This document shows positions 55,664-64,000 of a stretch of DNA of 64,000 bases, piece after piece. Source of the stretch: Thermoanaerobaculia bacterium (GTDB lineage: Bacteria > Acidobacteriota > Thermoanaerobaculia > Multivoradales > J023); NCBI GenBank assembly GCA_030431255.1, contig JAUIJL010000015.1, positions 124,001 through 188,000 on the forward strand, in the 5' to 3' direction. The position numbers were made by a program, and so were the translations under genes. Each line of letters starts with the position of its first letter. The stretch's first letter is position 1. The notes beneath the pieces are model-generated. The model was not told the origin of the DNA and did not search any database. It worked only from the letters and a program-made list of their open reading frames with translations.

Positions 55664-57013
55664 ATGGCGACTCTGAAAATTACCAAAGCGGAAAGCCGCG
55701 CCGGAAATAAATTGTTGGCTCGATTGGAAGGTCGAGGCGCGAGCATCCTAGACCCCACCATCGTCCGCCAGACCACTGCGATCGTCGACAGCGTGCGCAA
55801 AACCGGAGATCGAGGGCTGCTCAGGGCGGCGCGCAAATTCGACGGGGTCAAGGTGAAATCCGTCGAGGACTTGCGTCTCAAGGCCGAGCGCACGGACCGT
55901 CGGCAGCTGCCCGCTGGTTTTGAGCACGCGTTGGAACGATCGATCGTGGCGGTGGAGAGGTATCACGAAGGGCAACGGCACGGCGGCTTCCGCTTCGCCG
56001 AGGGCGGCGTGGAGCTGACCGAAAACCGACGCCCCCTTCGCCGGGTCGGGATCTATATCCCCGGCGGGCGAGCGAGCTACCCCTCCTCCGTGGTGATGAC
56101 GGTGGGGCCGGCCAAGCTGGCGGGGGTCGACGAAATCGTGGTCGCCACGCCCATGGCCGGCTTCCGTCGCAGCCCGGCCCTTCGTCACGTTTTGGAGCGT
56201 TTGGGGGTCCGGGAAGTCTGGGCCATGGGCGGTGCCCACGCGGTGGCGGCCATGGCCTACGGCACGGAAACCATCGGCCGGGTCGACAAAATTGTCGGCC
56301 CCGGCAACGCCTGGGTCACCGCCGCCAAACACCTGGTCTCCGGCCACGTGGCGATCGACGGCTTGGCCGGTCCGAGCGAGGTCTTGATCATCGCCAGTGG
56401 TGACGGAGTCGATGCGGAATGGGTGGCCGCCGACCTGCTGGCTCAAGCAGAGCACGATCCTATGGCCACCGCCCTCTTGATCACCGATCGTCCGAAGCTC
56501 GCCCGTGAGGTCGAAAAAGCGCTGGCGCGGCAGCTCAAGAGCTTGAGCACCGCCAAGGTGGCGAGAGCGTCCCTCAAGGATTACGGCGCAGCCATCGTGG
56601 TGCGGGACATGGACACGGCGTTGCAATGGGCCGAGCGCATCGCCCCGGAGCATTTGCAATTGGTCGGTCGGGAGGCGGAGGGCTTGGCGGAGAAGATCCG
56701 CAACGCCGGGGCTGTTTTCGTCGGTGCTTCGACCCCTGAAGTCTTCGGCGACTATCTCGCCGGTCCGAGCCACGTGCTGCCCACGGCCGGCACCGCCCGA
56801 TTCACCTCCGCGCTGGGCATCGAGGATTTCATCCGCCGCAGCCACATCGTCCGTTTCAGCTCGGAAGCGGCCGGCCGTTGCGCGGCCGCGGCGGGGGTGC
56901 TCGCCGACGTTGAAGGGTTGCCGGCCCACGCGGCCTCCGCCCGTCTGCGTTCCCGCGGCACCCACACCCCCCGTGACGGCGAAGGGCGGGGCTCCAAGGG
57001 TGGTGGAGCCTGA
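55664..57013 (+). CDS. hisD: Histidinol dehydrogenase
   Basis: A 449-residue zinc enzyme that oxidises histidinol to histidine in two NAD-dependent steps. Motifs: [16 protein letters not shown] near residue 128, [13 protein letters not shown] near 210, [16 protein letters not shown] with zinc ligands, and the catalytic Glu-His in [13 protein letters not shown] lies upstream of the ATG. It is 31 nt after hisG, the largest gap within the his part. Confidence 0.96.
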   Translation: MATLKITKAESRAGNKLLARLEGRGASILDPTIVRQTTAIVDSVRKTGDRGLLRAARKFDGVKVKSVEDLRLKAERTDRRQLPAGFEHALERSIVAVERYHEGQRHGGFRFAEGGVELTENRRPLRRVGIYIPGGRASYPSSVVMTVGPAKLAGVDEIVVATPMAGFRRSPALRHVLERLGVREVWAMGGAHAVAAMAYGTETIGRVDKIVGPGNAWVTAAKHLVSGHVAIDGLAGPSEVLIIASGDGVDAEWVAADLLAQAEHDPMATALLITDRPKLAREVEKALARQLKSLSTAKVARASLKDYGAAIVVRDMDTALQWAERIAPEHLQLVGREAEGLAEKIRNAGAVFVGASTPEVFGDYLAGPSHVLPTAGTARFTSALGIEDFIRRSHIVRFSSEAAGRCAAAAGVLADVEGLPAHAASARLRSRGTHTPRDGEGRGSKGGGA

Positions 57014-57014
57014 T

Positions 57015-58142
57015 ATGACCAGTCTCAGCCCAGAGCCGGCGGCGGGTCGCCCGGAGACGTGGGTCCGCGACGAGGTGAAACGCCTCAAGATCTACCATCT
57101 GGATTTGACCCCCTGTCGCCACAAATTGGATCAGAACGAGGTGCCCTACGAGCTGCCCGTGGCCTTTAAGCGGCGGATCGCAGAGCGCTGGGTGGCCACC
57201 GAGTGGGCCAAATACCCGGACTTCCATTCCGATCGGGTGCGGGAGCTGTTGGCCGACCGTCATGCATGGCCGATGGAGGGCATCTTGGTGGGCAACGGCT
57301 CCAACGAGCTCTTGGGGGTGACGCTGGAAGCCATCAGCAGGCCCGGTGGTGAGGCCCTGGCCACCATTCCCAGCTTCGGCCTCTATCGGATGTTCATCGA
57401 GCGGGCCGCGCTAAAGCCTCGATTCATTTCCGCGGATGCGGACCTGAAGCTGCCGATGTCCGCGTTGCTTGAAGAAGTCGCGGAGGATCCGAGCCGGCCG
57501 GTGATCCTATGCTCGCCGAACAATCCGACGGGCGACGCGGTCACCACCGAGCAAGTCGAGGAGCTTTTGTCGCTGCTGCGAGCACCCCTGCTGCTCGACA
57601 ACGCCTACGGCGAGTTTTGCCGTTACGACTATCGACCCTTGCTCGAGAAGCATCGCCATCTCGTGCTCTTCCGTACCTTCTCTAAAGCCTGGTCCCTCGG
57701 TGGTTTGCGATTGGGTTATTTGATGGCCGACCCCGACTTGGTGCACCAGCTGATGAAGGTCAAGCTGCCTTACAACGTCGGTATCGGCCACGGTTTGGCG
57801 GCCCAGGCGGTTCTGGAGCATCCGGCGGCCGCGGAGCGTCGAGTGCGGGCGATCCTCGGACGTCGACCCCAATGGCAGGCCATGCTCTCAGAGCTGGGTT
57901 TCGAGGTCTTCGATTCGGAAGCCAACTTCTTCCTGGCTCGGGTGCCCGAGGGGCGTGACGTCGATCGAATCCGGGCGGGGCTCGAAGCGCGGAGCATTCG
58001 GGTGCGCGACGTGTCGAAATATCCCGGTTTGTCCGGCTGCATGCGGGTCTCGGTGGGCTCTGGACGGGCCCTGCGGGACGTGCGCGTCGCCCTCGAAGAG
58101 ATGTTGAACCCAGCACCGAGCGCGGAGAACGACGATGACTGA
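57015..58142 (+). CDS. hisC: Histidinol-phosphate aminotransferase
   Basis: About 375 residues, fold type I PLP enzyme. KLDQNEVPYELP near residue 38, CSPNNPTGD near 165, LLDNAYGEF and the PLP-lysine motif TFSKAWSLGGLRLGY are present. It makes histidinol phosphate; related forms also act on aromatic amino acids. The ATG at 57015 is fixed by GGAG 6 nt upstream and lies 1 nt after the hisD stop; the longer open frame upstream only shadows hisD. Confidence 0.95.
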   Translation: MTSLSPEPAAGRPETWVRDEVKRLKIYHLDLTPCRHKLDQNEVPYELPVAFKRRIAERWVATEWAKYPDFHSDRVRELLADRHAWPMEGILVGNGSNELLGVTLEAISRPGGEALATIPSFGLYRMFIERAALKPRFISADADLKLPMSALLEEVAEDPSRPVILCSPNNPTGDAVTTEQVEELLSLLRAPLLLDNAYGEFCRYDYRPLLEKHRHLVLFRTFSKAWSLGGLRLGYLMADPDLVHQLMKVKLPYNVGIGHGLAAQAVLEHPAAAERRVRAILGRRPQWQAMLSELGFEVFDSEANFFLARVPEGRDVDRIRAGLEARSIRVRDVSKYPGLSGCMRVSVGSGRALRDVRVALEEMLNPAPSAENDDD

Positions 58143-58755
58143 GCATCGACGGGACCGAAAAGGATCGATCGAGCGTCGAACCCGAGAGACTCAAATTCAA
58201 GCGACCCTTAATTTAGACGGTGGCGAGCGTCGGATCGACGTGCCCGGGGGTTTCTTCGCTCATATGCTCGATGCCCTGACCACCCACGGTGGATTGGGCA
58301 TCGACCTGAAGGCGGAAGGAGACACCCACGTCGATCTGCATCACACGGTCGAGGACGTCGGCATTTGCTTGGGCGAAGCTCTGGTAGAAGCCCTCGGGGA
58401 TCGCGCGGGCATCGTGCGTTTCGCTGATGCCTACGCACCCCTCGACGAAGCCTTGGCGAGGGCGGTGGTGGACATCTCAGGAAGGGGTTTCTTCGTCTAC
58501 AACGTGCCGCCTGAGCTGGAGCACACCTGGGTGACCCAGGACTTTCCCCTCAGCCTGATCGTGGATTTCTTCCAAGCGTTCGCGGATCGCGGCCGTTTCA
58601 CCCTGCATCTGGATATCTTGCGCGCCCGAAACGGACACCATGCCGCGGAGGCGGCCTTTAAAGCCGTGGCCGTGGCCCTGCGTCGAGCGATCGCCGTGCG
58701 CGCGGGAACGTCGAGCGCCGACGTGCCGAGCACCAAGGGGAGCCTCACTGTATGA
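58135..58755 (+). CDS. hisB: Imidazoleglycerol-phosphate dehydratase
   Basis: A 206-residue monofunctional HisB with the duplicated metal motifs LHHTVEDVGI near residue 65 and GHHAAEAAFKA near 165. No phosphatase domain is fused, so histidinol phosphatase must be elsewhere. Overlaps hisC by 8 nt and hisH by 4 nt. Confidence 0.96.
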   Translation: MTEHRRDRKGSIERRTRETQIQATLNLDGGERRIDVPGGFFAHMLDALTTHGGLGIDLKAEGDTHVDLHHTVEDVGICLGEALVEALGDRAGIVRFADAYAPLDEALARAVVDISGRGFFVYNVPPELEHTWVTQDFPLSLIVDFFQAFADRGRFTLHLDILRARNGHHAAEAAFKAVAVALRRAIAVRAGTSSADVPSTKGSLTV

Positions 58756-59408
58756 GCGATCCGCGATCTGCTGCTCCCGGTCACCGCGTGGTGGTGATCG
58801 ACGCGGGTGTCGGCAACCTGGGGAATTTAATGCGTGCTTTGGCCCATTTGGGGGCCGAGGCCGAGCTGACCGTGGATCCGGAGGTCGTTGCCGGAGCCCG
58901 ATGTTTGGTGTTGCCCGGGGTCGGTGCGTTCAGGCCTCCCCGGGAAAACTTGCGCGGCGAGATGGAAACCGCCGTCCGCCGAGCCTTGGACGCCGGCGCT
59001 TATCTCCTGGGCATCTGTGTCGGCTACCAATTGCTCTTCGACGCCAGCGACGAATTCGGCTCCACCGATGGTTTGGGCCTGCTGCCCGGGCAGGTGCAAC
59101 GCCTGCCGGACGGGGTGTCCCTGCCGCAAATCGGCTGGAATCAATTGGTCGACGTCCGGGACGAGCATCCGCTCTTTCGCGGTCTCGAGGCCGGTAGTCA
59201 TTTCTATTTCGTCCACACCTACGCGCCGTTGGAGGTGCCGGAGTCGGCGGTGCTGGCGCGGGCGAAACACGGCACGACCTTTGTCGCCGTCGCCGGTCGG
59301 GACCGGGTTTTCGGTACTCAATTCCACCCGGAAAAAAGCGGCGCCAACGGTTTGCGGCTGATCGAGAACTTTTTGGAGATGGCCCATGAAGCTGATTCCA
59401 GCCATTGA
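58752..59408 (+). CDS. hisH: Imidazole glycerol phosphate synthase, glutaminase subunit
   Basis: A 218-residue class I glutamine amidotransferase. The nucleophile Cys is in LGICVGYQLLFD near residue 84, and His-Glu in GTQFHPEKSG near 190. It supplies ammonia to HisF. Overlaps hisB by 4 nt and hisA by 23 nt. Confidence 0.95.
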   Translation: MSDPRSAAPGHRVVVIDAGVGNLGNLMRALAHLGAEAELTVDPEVVAGARCLVLPGVGAFRPPRENLRGEMETAVRRALDAGAYLLGICVGYQLLFDASDEFGSTDGLGLLPGQVQRLPDGVSLPQIGWNQLVDVRDEHPLFRGLEAGSHFYFVHTYAPLEVPESAVLARAKHGTTFVAVAGRDRVFGTQFHPEKSGANGLRLIENFLEMAHEADSSH

Positions 59409-60141
59409 CTTGCGCCAAGGCAAAGTGATCCGCCTTTCCCAAGGGGACGACGGCCGTCGGACCGAATACGCGCATGATCCCGCGGACTTGATCCGCACCT
59501 TTGCCGAGGCTGGGGTCAGCCGGGTCCACATCGTCGACTTGGACGGCGCCTTCGGCGAACAGCCACAACGACCCCTAATCGAATCGTTGGTGAGGCTGGC
59601 CGCCGGCATGTCCGAGCCGCTGTTGGTCGAGCTCGGTGGCGGTTTGCGCGACGAGGAGTCCGTGGCCTGGGCGGTCGACGCCGGTTGCGATCGGTTGGTG
59701 CTGGGCTCCATGGTGGTCAAGGATTTCGATCGATTCCACCGTCTGGTGAAGCGTTTCCCGGACCGATTGGTGCCGGCGGTGGAAGTGGCGGCGGGTCGAG
59801 TCCAGGTCTCCGGCTGGACCGAGTCCGCGGCGGTCGGCATGCTGGAGCTGTGCCAGAAGCTCTCGGGCTTGCCGTGTCCGGCCGCGCTGGTCACGGATGT
59901 GGATCGAGACGGCACCATGACCGGTCCGAATTTAGAGCTGGCCCAACGGGTCGCCCGCCTGAGCGGCTTGCCCACCATCCTCTCTGGTGGGGTCACCAGC
60001 CTCGACGACCTGCGGGCGGCCGCGAAAGCGACCGAGCTGGATGGGGTGATCGTGGGCAAGGCGTTCTACGAAGGGCGGTTCACCCTAGAGGAGGCGCTCG
60101 AGATTTTGGAAGGACCAGGAACCCAAGGAGGCTCGGAATGA
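59386..60141 (+). CDS. hisA: ProFAR isomerase
   Basis: A 251-residue TIM barrel. It begins [20 protein letters not shown] with the catalytic Asp8; the second catalytic Asp is in [14 protein letters not shown] near residue 170. It opens the ribose ring of ProFAR. Because no trpF lies in view, a bifunctional HisA/TrpF (PriA-like) role is worth considering, but nothing in the motifs shows it. Confidence 0.95.
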   Translation: MKLIPAIDLRQGKVIRLSQGDDGRRTEYAHDPADLIRTFAEAGVSRVHIVDLDGAFGEQPQRPLIESLVRLAAGMSEPLLVELGGGLRDEESVAWAVDAGCDRLVLGSMVVKDFDRFHRLVKRFPDRLVPAVEVAAGRVQVSGWTESAAVGMLELCQKLSGLPCPAALVTDVDRDGTMTGPNLELAQRVARLSGLPTILSGGVTSLDDLRAAAKATELDGVIVGKAFYEGRFTLEEALEILEGPGTQGGSE

Positions 60142-60980
60142 GCGGGGAAACCGAAGCGAGCCTGCCGAAGATCACCGTGCGAGTCGAGCGGGGAGGTGAG
60201 AGCGGTCTGACCTTCCGGGTGATTCCATGCTTGGACGTCAAGGACGGACGGGTGGTGAAAGGCATTCAATTCAAGAACCTGCGCGATCTCGGGGATCCCG
60301 CGGAGTCCGCCCGGCGTTATGCCGAGCAGGGGGCGGACGAAATCGTCTTCCTCGACATTACTGCGGCACCGGAAGGACGCGACACGGATCTGGATTGGGT
60401 CCGACGCACTGCCGAGCAAGTCTTCATTCCCCTTTCCGTCGGTGGTGGGGTGCGCAAATTGGACGACGCCGCACGCTTGTTGCGGGCCGGGGCCGACAAA
60501 GTCGCTACCAATACTGCGGCGATCGAGCGGCCGGAGCTTCTCACCGAGCTGGCCGAGCACTTCGGCAGCCAATGCGTGGTGCTTTCCGTCGACGCGAAGC
60601 GCCTCACGGGCTCAGACCAGCCGCCGGCTTGGGATGTGGTCACCCACGGCGGTCGCAAGGCCCGCAACATGGACGTCTTGGAGTGGATCGAGCGCGGGGT
60701 GGAGCTCGGGGCCGGAGAGATCTTGTTGACCTCGATCGACGCCGACGGCACCCGCGACGGTTACGACTTGGAGCTGATGCGTCGGGTCACCCGGCAGGTC
60801 AGCGTGCCGGTGATCGCTTCCGGCGGTGCCGGCAACCTCGATCACCTGGCGGATGCCATGGAAGCCGGGGCTTCGGCGGTCTTGGCCGCCTCCATTTTTC
60901 ACGAGGGCACATATACCGTGGCGGAAGTGAAGCACCGGCTGCGACAACGGGGTTTCGCCATGCGCGAGGAGATAGGTTGA
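60138..60980 (+). CDS. hisF: Imidazole glycerol phosphate synthase, cyclase subunit
   Basis: About 280 residues. The barrel has [16 protein letters not shown] with catalytic Asp and [14 protein letters not shown] with the second. About 26 residues precede the usual HisF N-terminus; AAGGAGG 8 nt before ATG 60138 supports the long form. Works with HisH to form the imidazole ring and AICAR. Overlaps hisA by 4 nt. Confidence 0.95.
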   Translation: MSGETEASLPKITVRVERGGESGLTFRVIPCLDVKDGRVVKGIQFKNLRDLGDPAESARRYAEQGADEIVFLDITAAPEGRDTDLDWVRRTAEQVFIPLSVGGGVRKLDDAARLLRAGADKVATNTAAIERPELLTELAEHFGSQCVVLSVDAKRLTGSDQPPAWDVVTHGGRKARNMDVLEWIERGVELGAGEILLTSIDADGTRDGYDLELMRRVTRQVSVPVIASGGAGNLDHLADAMEAGASAVLAASIFHEGTYTVAEVKHRLRQRGFAMREEIG

Positions 60981-61624
60981 TGGTACGGCACGATATCGAT
61001 CCGTCGAAGCTCAAGCTCGACTCCCGGGGCCTGCTTCCCGTGGTGGCCCAAGACGTCGCCACCGGCACGGTGTTGATGCTCGCCTGGGCGGACCGGGAGG
61101 CGGTGGAGAAAACCCTGGAGACCGGAGATGCCTGGTTTTGGAGCCGGTCGCGGAAGGAGCTGTGGCGAAAGGGCGGAACCTCCGGCAATGTGCTCAAGGT
61201 GGAGGAGGTACTGCAGGATTGCGATGCCGACAGCCTGCTTTACCGGGTCCATCCCCAAGGGCCGGCTTGTCATCGCGGGACCCGAAGCTGCTTCGAGCCC
61301 GCCACCGGTGAGCTCGAGCTGGGCTGGTTGTCCCAGGTGCTCGAGGCCCGCAAGAGCTCGGGTGATACGAGCTCCAGCTATACCGCTGGATTGCTGGCGA
61401 AAGGGCGCCCTCGAATCGCCCAAAAAGTGGCCGAGGAAGCCGCCGAGACGGTGATCGCTGCGCTCACCCTGCACGACGACGAGGGGCGAGATCCCGAGGA
61501 CGAGCTGGTGGGTGAAGCGTCGGACCTGCTCTACCACCTGCTCGTTCTATTGCTCGACTGCGGCATCCCCCCTCGTCGAGTGGCGGAGAAGTTGGCGGAG
61601 CGGCATCGAGAGACGAAGACCTGA
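60980..61624 (+). CDS. hisIE: Bifunctional phosphoribosyl-AMP cyclohydrolase / phosphoribosyl-ATP diphosphatase
   Basis: About 214 residues. The HisI half has [19 protein letters not shown] and the zinc/metal motif [23 protein letters not shown]; the HisE half has [18 protein letters not shown] and [10 protein letters not shown]. It does steps 2 and 3 of histidine synthesis. GAGGAG precedes the ATG, which shares one base with the hisF stop. This completes the his pathway apart from a histidinol phosphatase. Confidence 0.95.
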   Translation: MVRHDIDPSKLKLDSRGLLPVVAQDVATGTVLMLAWADREAVEKTLETGDAWFWSRSRKELWRKGGTSGNVLKVEEVLQDCDADSLLYRVHPQGPACHRGTRSCFEPATGELELGWLSQVLEARKSSGDTSSSYTAGLLAKGRPRIAQKVAEEAAETVIAALTLHDDEGRDPEDELVGEASDLLYHLLVLLLDCGIPPRRVAEKLAERHRETKT

Positions 61625-61664
61625 CCATCTACTGACCCCAGCTTTCCACATCTGCGAGCAACCC

Positions 61665-63185
61665 ATGAGCGACTCATCTCCTGCCGCGACCATCCACGCG
61701 GCCTCGACCACCGCACCCGGTCCCGACTCGACCTCCACCACCGCACGGCGAGCCGTGGTCCATGTGCGCGAATTCTTGGCGGACACCTTGACCCCCCTGG
61801 CGGTATATCAGCGCCTCGAGCCCTTGTCGCCGGTCCGCTTCCTATTGGAAAGTGTCACCGGCGGCGAGCAGGTGTCTCGCTTCAGCTTCTTGGGCGTGAA
61901 ACCCCGGGAAATTTATCGGCTTTACGAGGACCGCCTGGAGGTCCAAAAGGGCAAGACCAGCCGGGCCCTCGCCGGTCCACCCCTAGATGTCTTGCGCGGG
62001 GTGTTGCGGTCGATCCGCAGCGAAAAAGGGCCGATTCCGTTCACCGGTGGCTACGTGGGCTTTTTCGGTTACGATCTGGTGCGGATGATCGAAAAGCTCC
62101 CGGCCAAACCCCACGACCCCTTTGGGTTGCCGGTGGGTGTCTTCGCCCGTTTCGACACCGTGGTGGTATTCGATCATGCGCGGCAGCGGGTCTTGGTGGT
62201 GGCCAACGAGATCGAAGGGGAAGTGTCGATGACCCAGGCTGAGCGGGATTTGGCTCGGGTCTCCAAGCTGTTGACCTCCTCGAGCTCTGCCGGCAGCAGC
62301 CGTGCCGTCCCCATGCCGACCGAGTCGGACACGCCCAGCGCGCCTACCAGCCGGGTGTCCATGGACGGCGCCACCTATAGGCAAGCGGTGGAGAAGGCGA
62401 AGGAATACATCGGTGCCGGCGATATCTTTCAAGTCGTGCTGGCCCGTCGTTGGACGGTGCCCCACGCACCGGGACCCTTGGCCCTCTATCGCGCCCTGCG
62501 GATGGTGAATCCCAGCCCCTATATGGTTCTCTTGGAGCTGCCGGACGCGGCTTTGGTCGGTGCTTCGCCGGAGATGCTGGTGCGAAAGGAAGGCATCCAA
62601 GTTCAGAATCGGCCGATCGCGGGTACCCGGCCCCGGGGAGTCGACTCCGAGGGGGATCGACGTCTGGCCGAGGATCTCAAAGCCGACGCCAAGGAGCGGG
62701 CGGAGCATGTGATGTTGGTGGACCTCGGGCGCAACGACATCGGCAAGGTGGGGCGGCCGGGCACGGTGAAGGTCGCCACCTTCATGGAAGTGGAAAAATA
62801 TAGCCACGTCATGCATTTGGTGTCGTCGGTCCAAGCGGATCTCGACACCGGAAAGGATGGCCTCGACGCCCTCTTGGCCTGCTTTCCGGCGGGCACCCTC
62901 TCCGGAGCGCCGAAGATCCGGGCGATGGAAATCATCGATGAGCTCGAGCCGGAATCCCGGGGACCCTACGGCGGCGCGGTGGGTTATTTCTCCTATTCCG
63001 GAGATGTGGACACCTGCATCACCATTCGCACCTTGGTCGAGAAGGACGGCGAGACGTCGGTCTCCGCCGGTGCCGGCATCGTCGCGGACTCGGATCCGGC
63101 GGCCGAAGAACGGGAAACGGAAAATAAGGCGGCGGCATTGTTGGCCGCCGTGGGATTGGCCCAGAAGCTGGAGGAACGGTCGTGA
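61665..63185 (+). CDS. trpE: Anthranilate synthase component I
   Basis: About 506 residues, full-length chorismate-utilising enzyme. The tryptophan feedback motif LLES occurs in PVRFLLESVTGG near residue 61. Catalytic motifs: GAGDIFQVVLARR, IAGTRPRG, LVDLGRNDIG, AGTLSGAPKIRAMEIID. It makes anthranilate with TrpG. The start has only a weak GAG; a 40-nt gap separates it from hisIE, with no hairpin terminator, so it is likely still cotranscribed. The N-terminal 30 residues are low-complexity. Confidence 0.95.
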   Translation: MSDSSPAATIHAASTTAPGPDSTSTTARRAVVHVREFLADTLTPLAVYQRLEPLSPVRFLLESVTGGEQVSRFSFLGVKPREIYRLYEDRLEVQKGKTSRALAGPPLDVLRGVLRSIRSEKGPIPFTGGYVGFFGYDLVRMIEKLPAKPHDPFGLPVGVFARFDTVVVFDHARQRVLVVANEIEGEVSMTQAERDLARVSKLLTSSSSAGSSRAVPMPTESDTPSAPTSRVSMDGATYRQAVEKAKEYIGAGDIFQVVLARRWTVPHAPGPLALYRALRMVNPSPYMVLLELPDAALVGASPEMLVRKEGIQVQNRPIAGTRPRGVDSEGDRRLAEDLKADAKERAEHVMLVDLGRNDIGKVGRPGTVKVATFMEVEKYSHVMHLVSSVQADLDTGKDGLDALLACFPAGTLSGAPKIRAMEIIDELEPESRGPYGGAVGYFSYSGDVDTCITIRTLVEKDGETSVSAGAGIVADSDPAAEERETENKAAALLAAVGLAQKLEERS

Positions 63186-63904
63186 TTTTGCTGATCGACA
63201 ACTACGATTCATTCACCTACAACCTGGTGCAATTGCTGCGTGAAGCCGGGGCCGAGGTGGAGGTGTTGCGCAATGACGCGGACACCGTCGAAGGCGTGCT
63301 CGCGCGCAAGCCGAGCGGCATCGTGCTGTCGCCGGGTCCCGGACGACCGGAGTCTGCGGGCATCTGCCTCTCGCTGTTGAAGGCCGAGCCGGACGTGCCC
63401 ATCCTCGGAGTGTGCTTGGGGCACCAATGCTTGGGCCAGGCCTGGGGGGCCACCGTCGATCGCGCTGAAAAGCTGATGCATGGCAAGACCTCCATGGTCG
63501 ACTACGAGCCGGATCCCCTCTTCGAAGGCCTTCCGAACCCTTTCCAAGCGACCCGCTACCACAGCCTATGTGTCCTCGAGTCCACCGTGCCCGACGACCT
63601 TCGCCCGATCGCATGGTCGGAGGAGCCACAGCCCGAGGGGCCACAGCCTGAGGAGCCACAGCCTGAGGGGCCGAGGGGCGGTGCCGACCCCGGGGAAACC
63701 CGGTCGATTCGAACCGTGATGGCCATGCGACACCGGCGATTACCCCATTGGGGAGTCCAATTCCACCCGGAGTCCGTGTTGACCTTCGCGGGCGTTCAGA
63801 TGTTGCGCAACTTCCTCCGCATCTCCGGGGTGAGCGTCTCCAACGAGGCGCCGTCGCCGCTGGTGGAGCAAGAGCAGCTGGCGGCCGCGGGAGTGATGTC
63901 ATGA
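63182..63904 (+). CDS. trpG: Anthranilate synthase component II (glutaminase)
   Basis: A 240-residue glutamine amidotransferase: LIDNYDSFTYNLVQ at the N-terminus, nucleophile Cys in LGVCLGHQ near residue 79, His-Glu in GVQFHPES near 193. Between these lies an insertion of about 28 residues, coded by 15-bp repeats and reading (E/G)PQPE three times, absent from ordinary TrpG. GTG start overlapping the trpE stop by 4 nt (GTGA). Confidence 0.94.
   Translation: MILLIDNYDSFTYNLVQLLREAGAEVEVLRNDADTVEGVLARKPSGIVLSPGPGRPESAGICLSLLKAEPDVPILGVCLGHQCLGQAWGATVDRAEKLMHGKTSMVDYEPDPLFEGLPNPFQATRYHSLCVLESTVPDDLRPIAWSEEPQPEGPQPEEPQPEGPRGGADPGETRSIRTVMAMRHRRLPHWGVQFHPESVLTFAGVQMLRNFLRISGVSVSNEAPSPLVEQEQLAAAGVMS
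63623..63667. repeat. Three tandem 15-bp repeats inside trpG
   Basis: Copies at 63623-63637, 63638-63652 and 63653-63667 follow (G)(A/G)GCCACAGCC(C/T)GAG and encode (E/G)PQPE. A partial fourth copy follows. They form a Pro/Glu-rich surface loop. Confidence 0.85.
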
Positions 63905-64000
63905 GTCTCGCCAAAGACGCCTTGAAAACGGTGATGGGCGGACAGAGCCTGAGTCGGGAAACCACGGAGCAGCTTTTCGGTGAGCTGATGGACGGCAAGC
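63901..64000 (+). CDS. trpD: Anthranilate phosphoribosyltransferase (5' end only)
   Basis: The first 33 codons are in the window. LKTVMGGQSLSRETTEQLFGEL is split here as LKTVMGGQSLSRE and TTEQLFGELMDGK; it matches the N-terminal helices of TrpD (GxxLSxxEAxxAFxxIMxG). ATG overlaps the trpG stop by 4 nt (ATGA). It transfers a phosphoribosyl group from PRPP to anthranilate. The operon continues beyond 64000. Confidence 0.8.
   Translation, partial: MSLAKDALKTVMGGQSLSRETTEQLFGELMDGK

Overview
The window is GC-rich and gene-dense, with frequent TTG and GTG starts and many 1-4 nt gene overlaps. An LPS-type glycosyltransferase, a PagL-like lipid A deacylase and several lipoproteins point to a diderm (Gram-negative-type) bacterium. 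A TIGR02999-like ECF sigma factor paired with a kinase-TPR protein, FHA-linked sigma-54 activators, short HisG with HisZ, and the order tilS-ftsH-folP-cdaA-cdaR-glmM-pdxJ together suggest Acidobacteriota (perhaps Thermoanaerobaculia) or a deltaproteobacterium-like lineage. This placement is inference; no rRNA gene is present.

Layout. 1-4.4 kb: a truncated lipoprotein gene, an amino acid permease, a Trm112-like protein and a PagL-like enzyme on the minus strand, facing a WaaE-like glycosyltransferase. 4.5-11 kb: an FHA-GAF-AAA+ sigma-54 activator, a secreted protein with three copies of an acidic motif, and an ECF sigma/receptor kinase operon preceded by palindromic candidate operators. 11-15 kb: minus-strand metabolic genes, including an apparent DgcN/DgcA pair and a guanidine-modifying enzyme. 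16-30 kb: an MFS pump behind a possible attenuator, a protein kinase fused to a caspase-like protease and followed by a lipoprotein hydrolase, a WYL regulator coupled to a histidine-kinase stump, a three-domain DegV protein, a YfcC-type transporter beside an RpiR remnant, and a large ASH-repeat membrane protein. 30-39 kb: manA, an EamA transporter, a two-component system, an Ig-like secreted protein, a sigma factor, an amidohydrolase, rpmG and two tRNAs. 40-50 kb: Mn-type superoxide dismutase, an ArsR regulator, tRNA-CAU next to tilS, then ftsH, folP, cdaA, cdaR, glmM and pdxJ, and an NtrC-type regulator.

52.2-64 kb is the most notable part: one head-to-tail operon of aroDE, hisZ, hisG, hisD, hisC, hisB, hisH, hisA, hisF, hisIE, trpE, trpG and trpD (cut by the window end). 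Ahead of it are a good sigma-70-type promoter and a 27-codon reading frame that contains seven His, three consecutive Trp and one Phe codon. Mutually exclusive RNA pairings follow; the last hairpin covers the aroDE ribosome binding site. This looks like one leader that senses charged tRNA-His and tRNA-Trp together and controls a combined shikimate/histidine/tryptophan operon. I consider it the best candidate for something undescribed.
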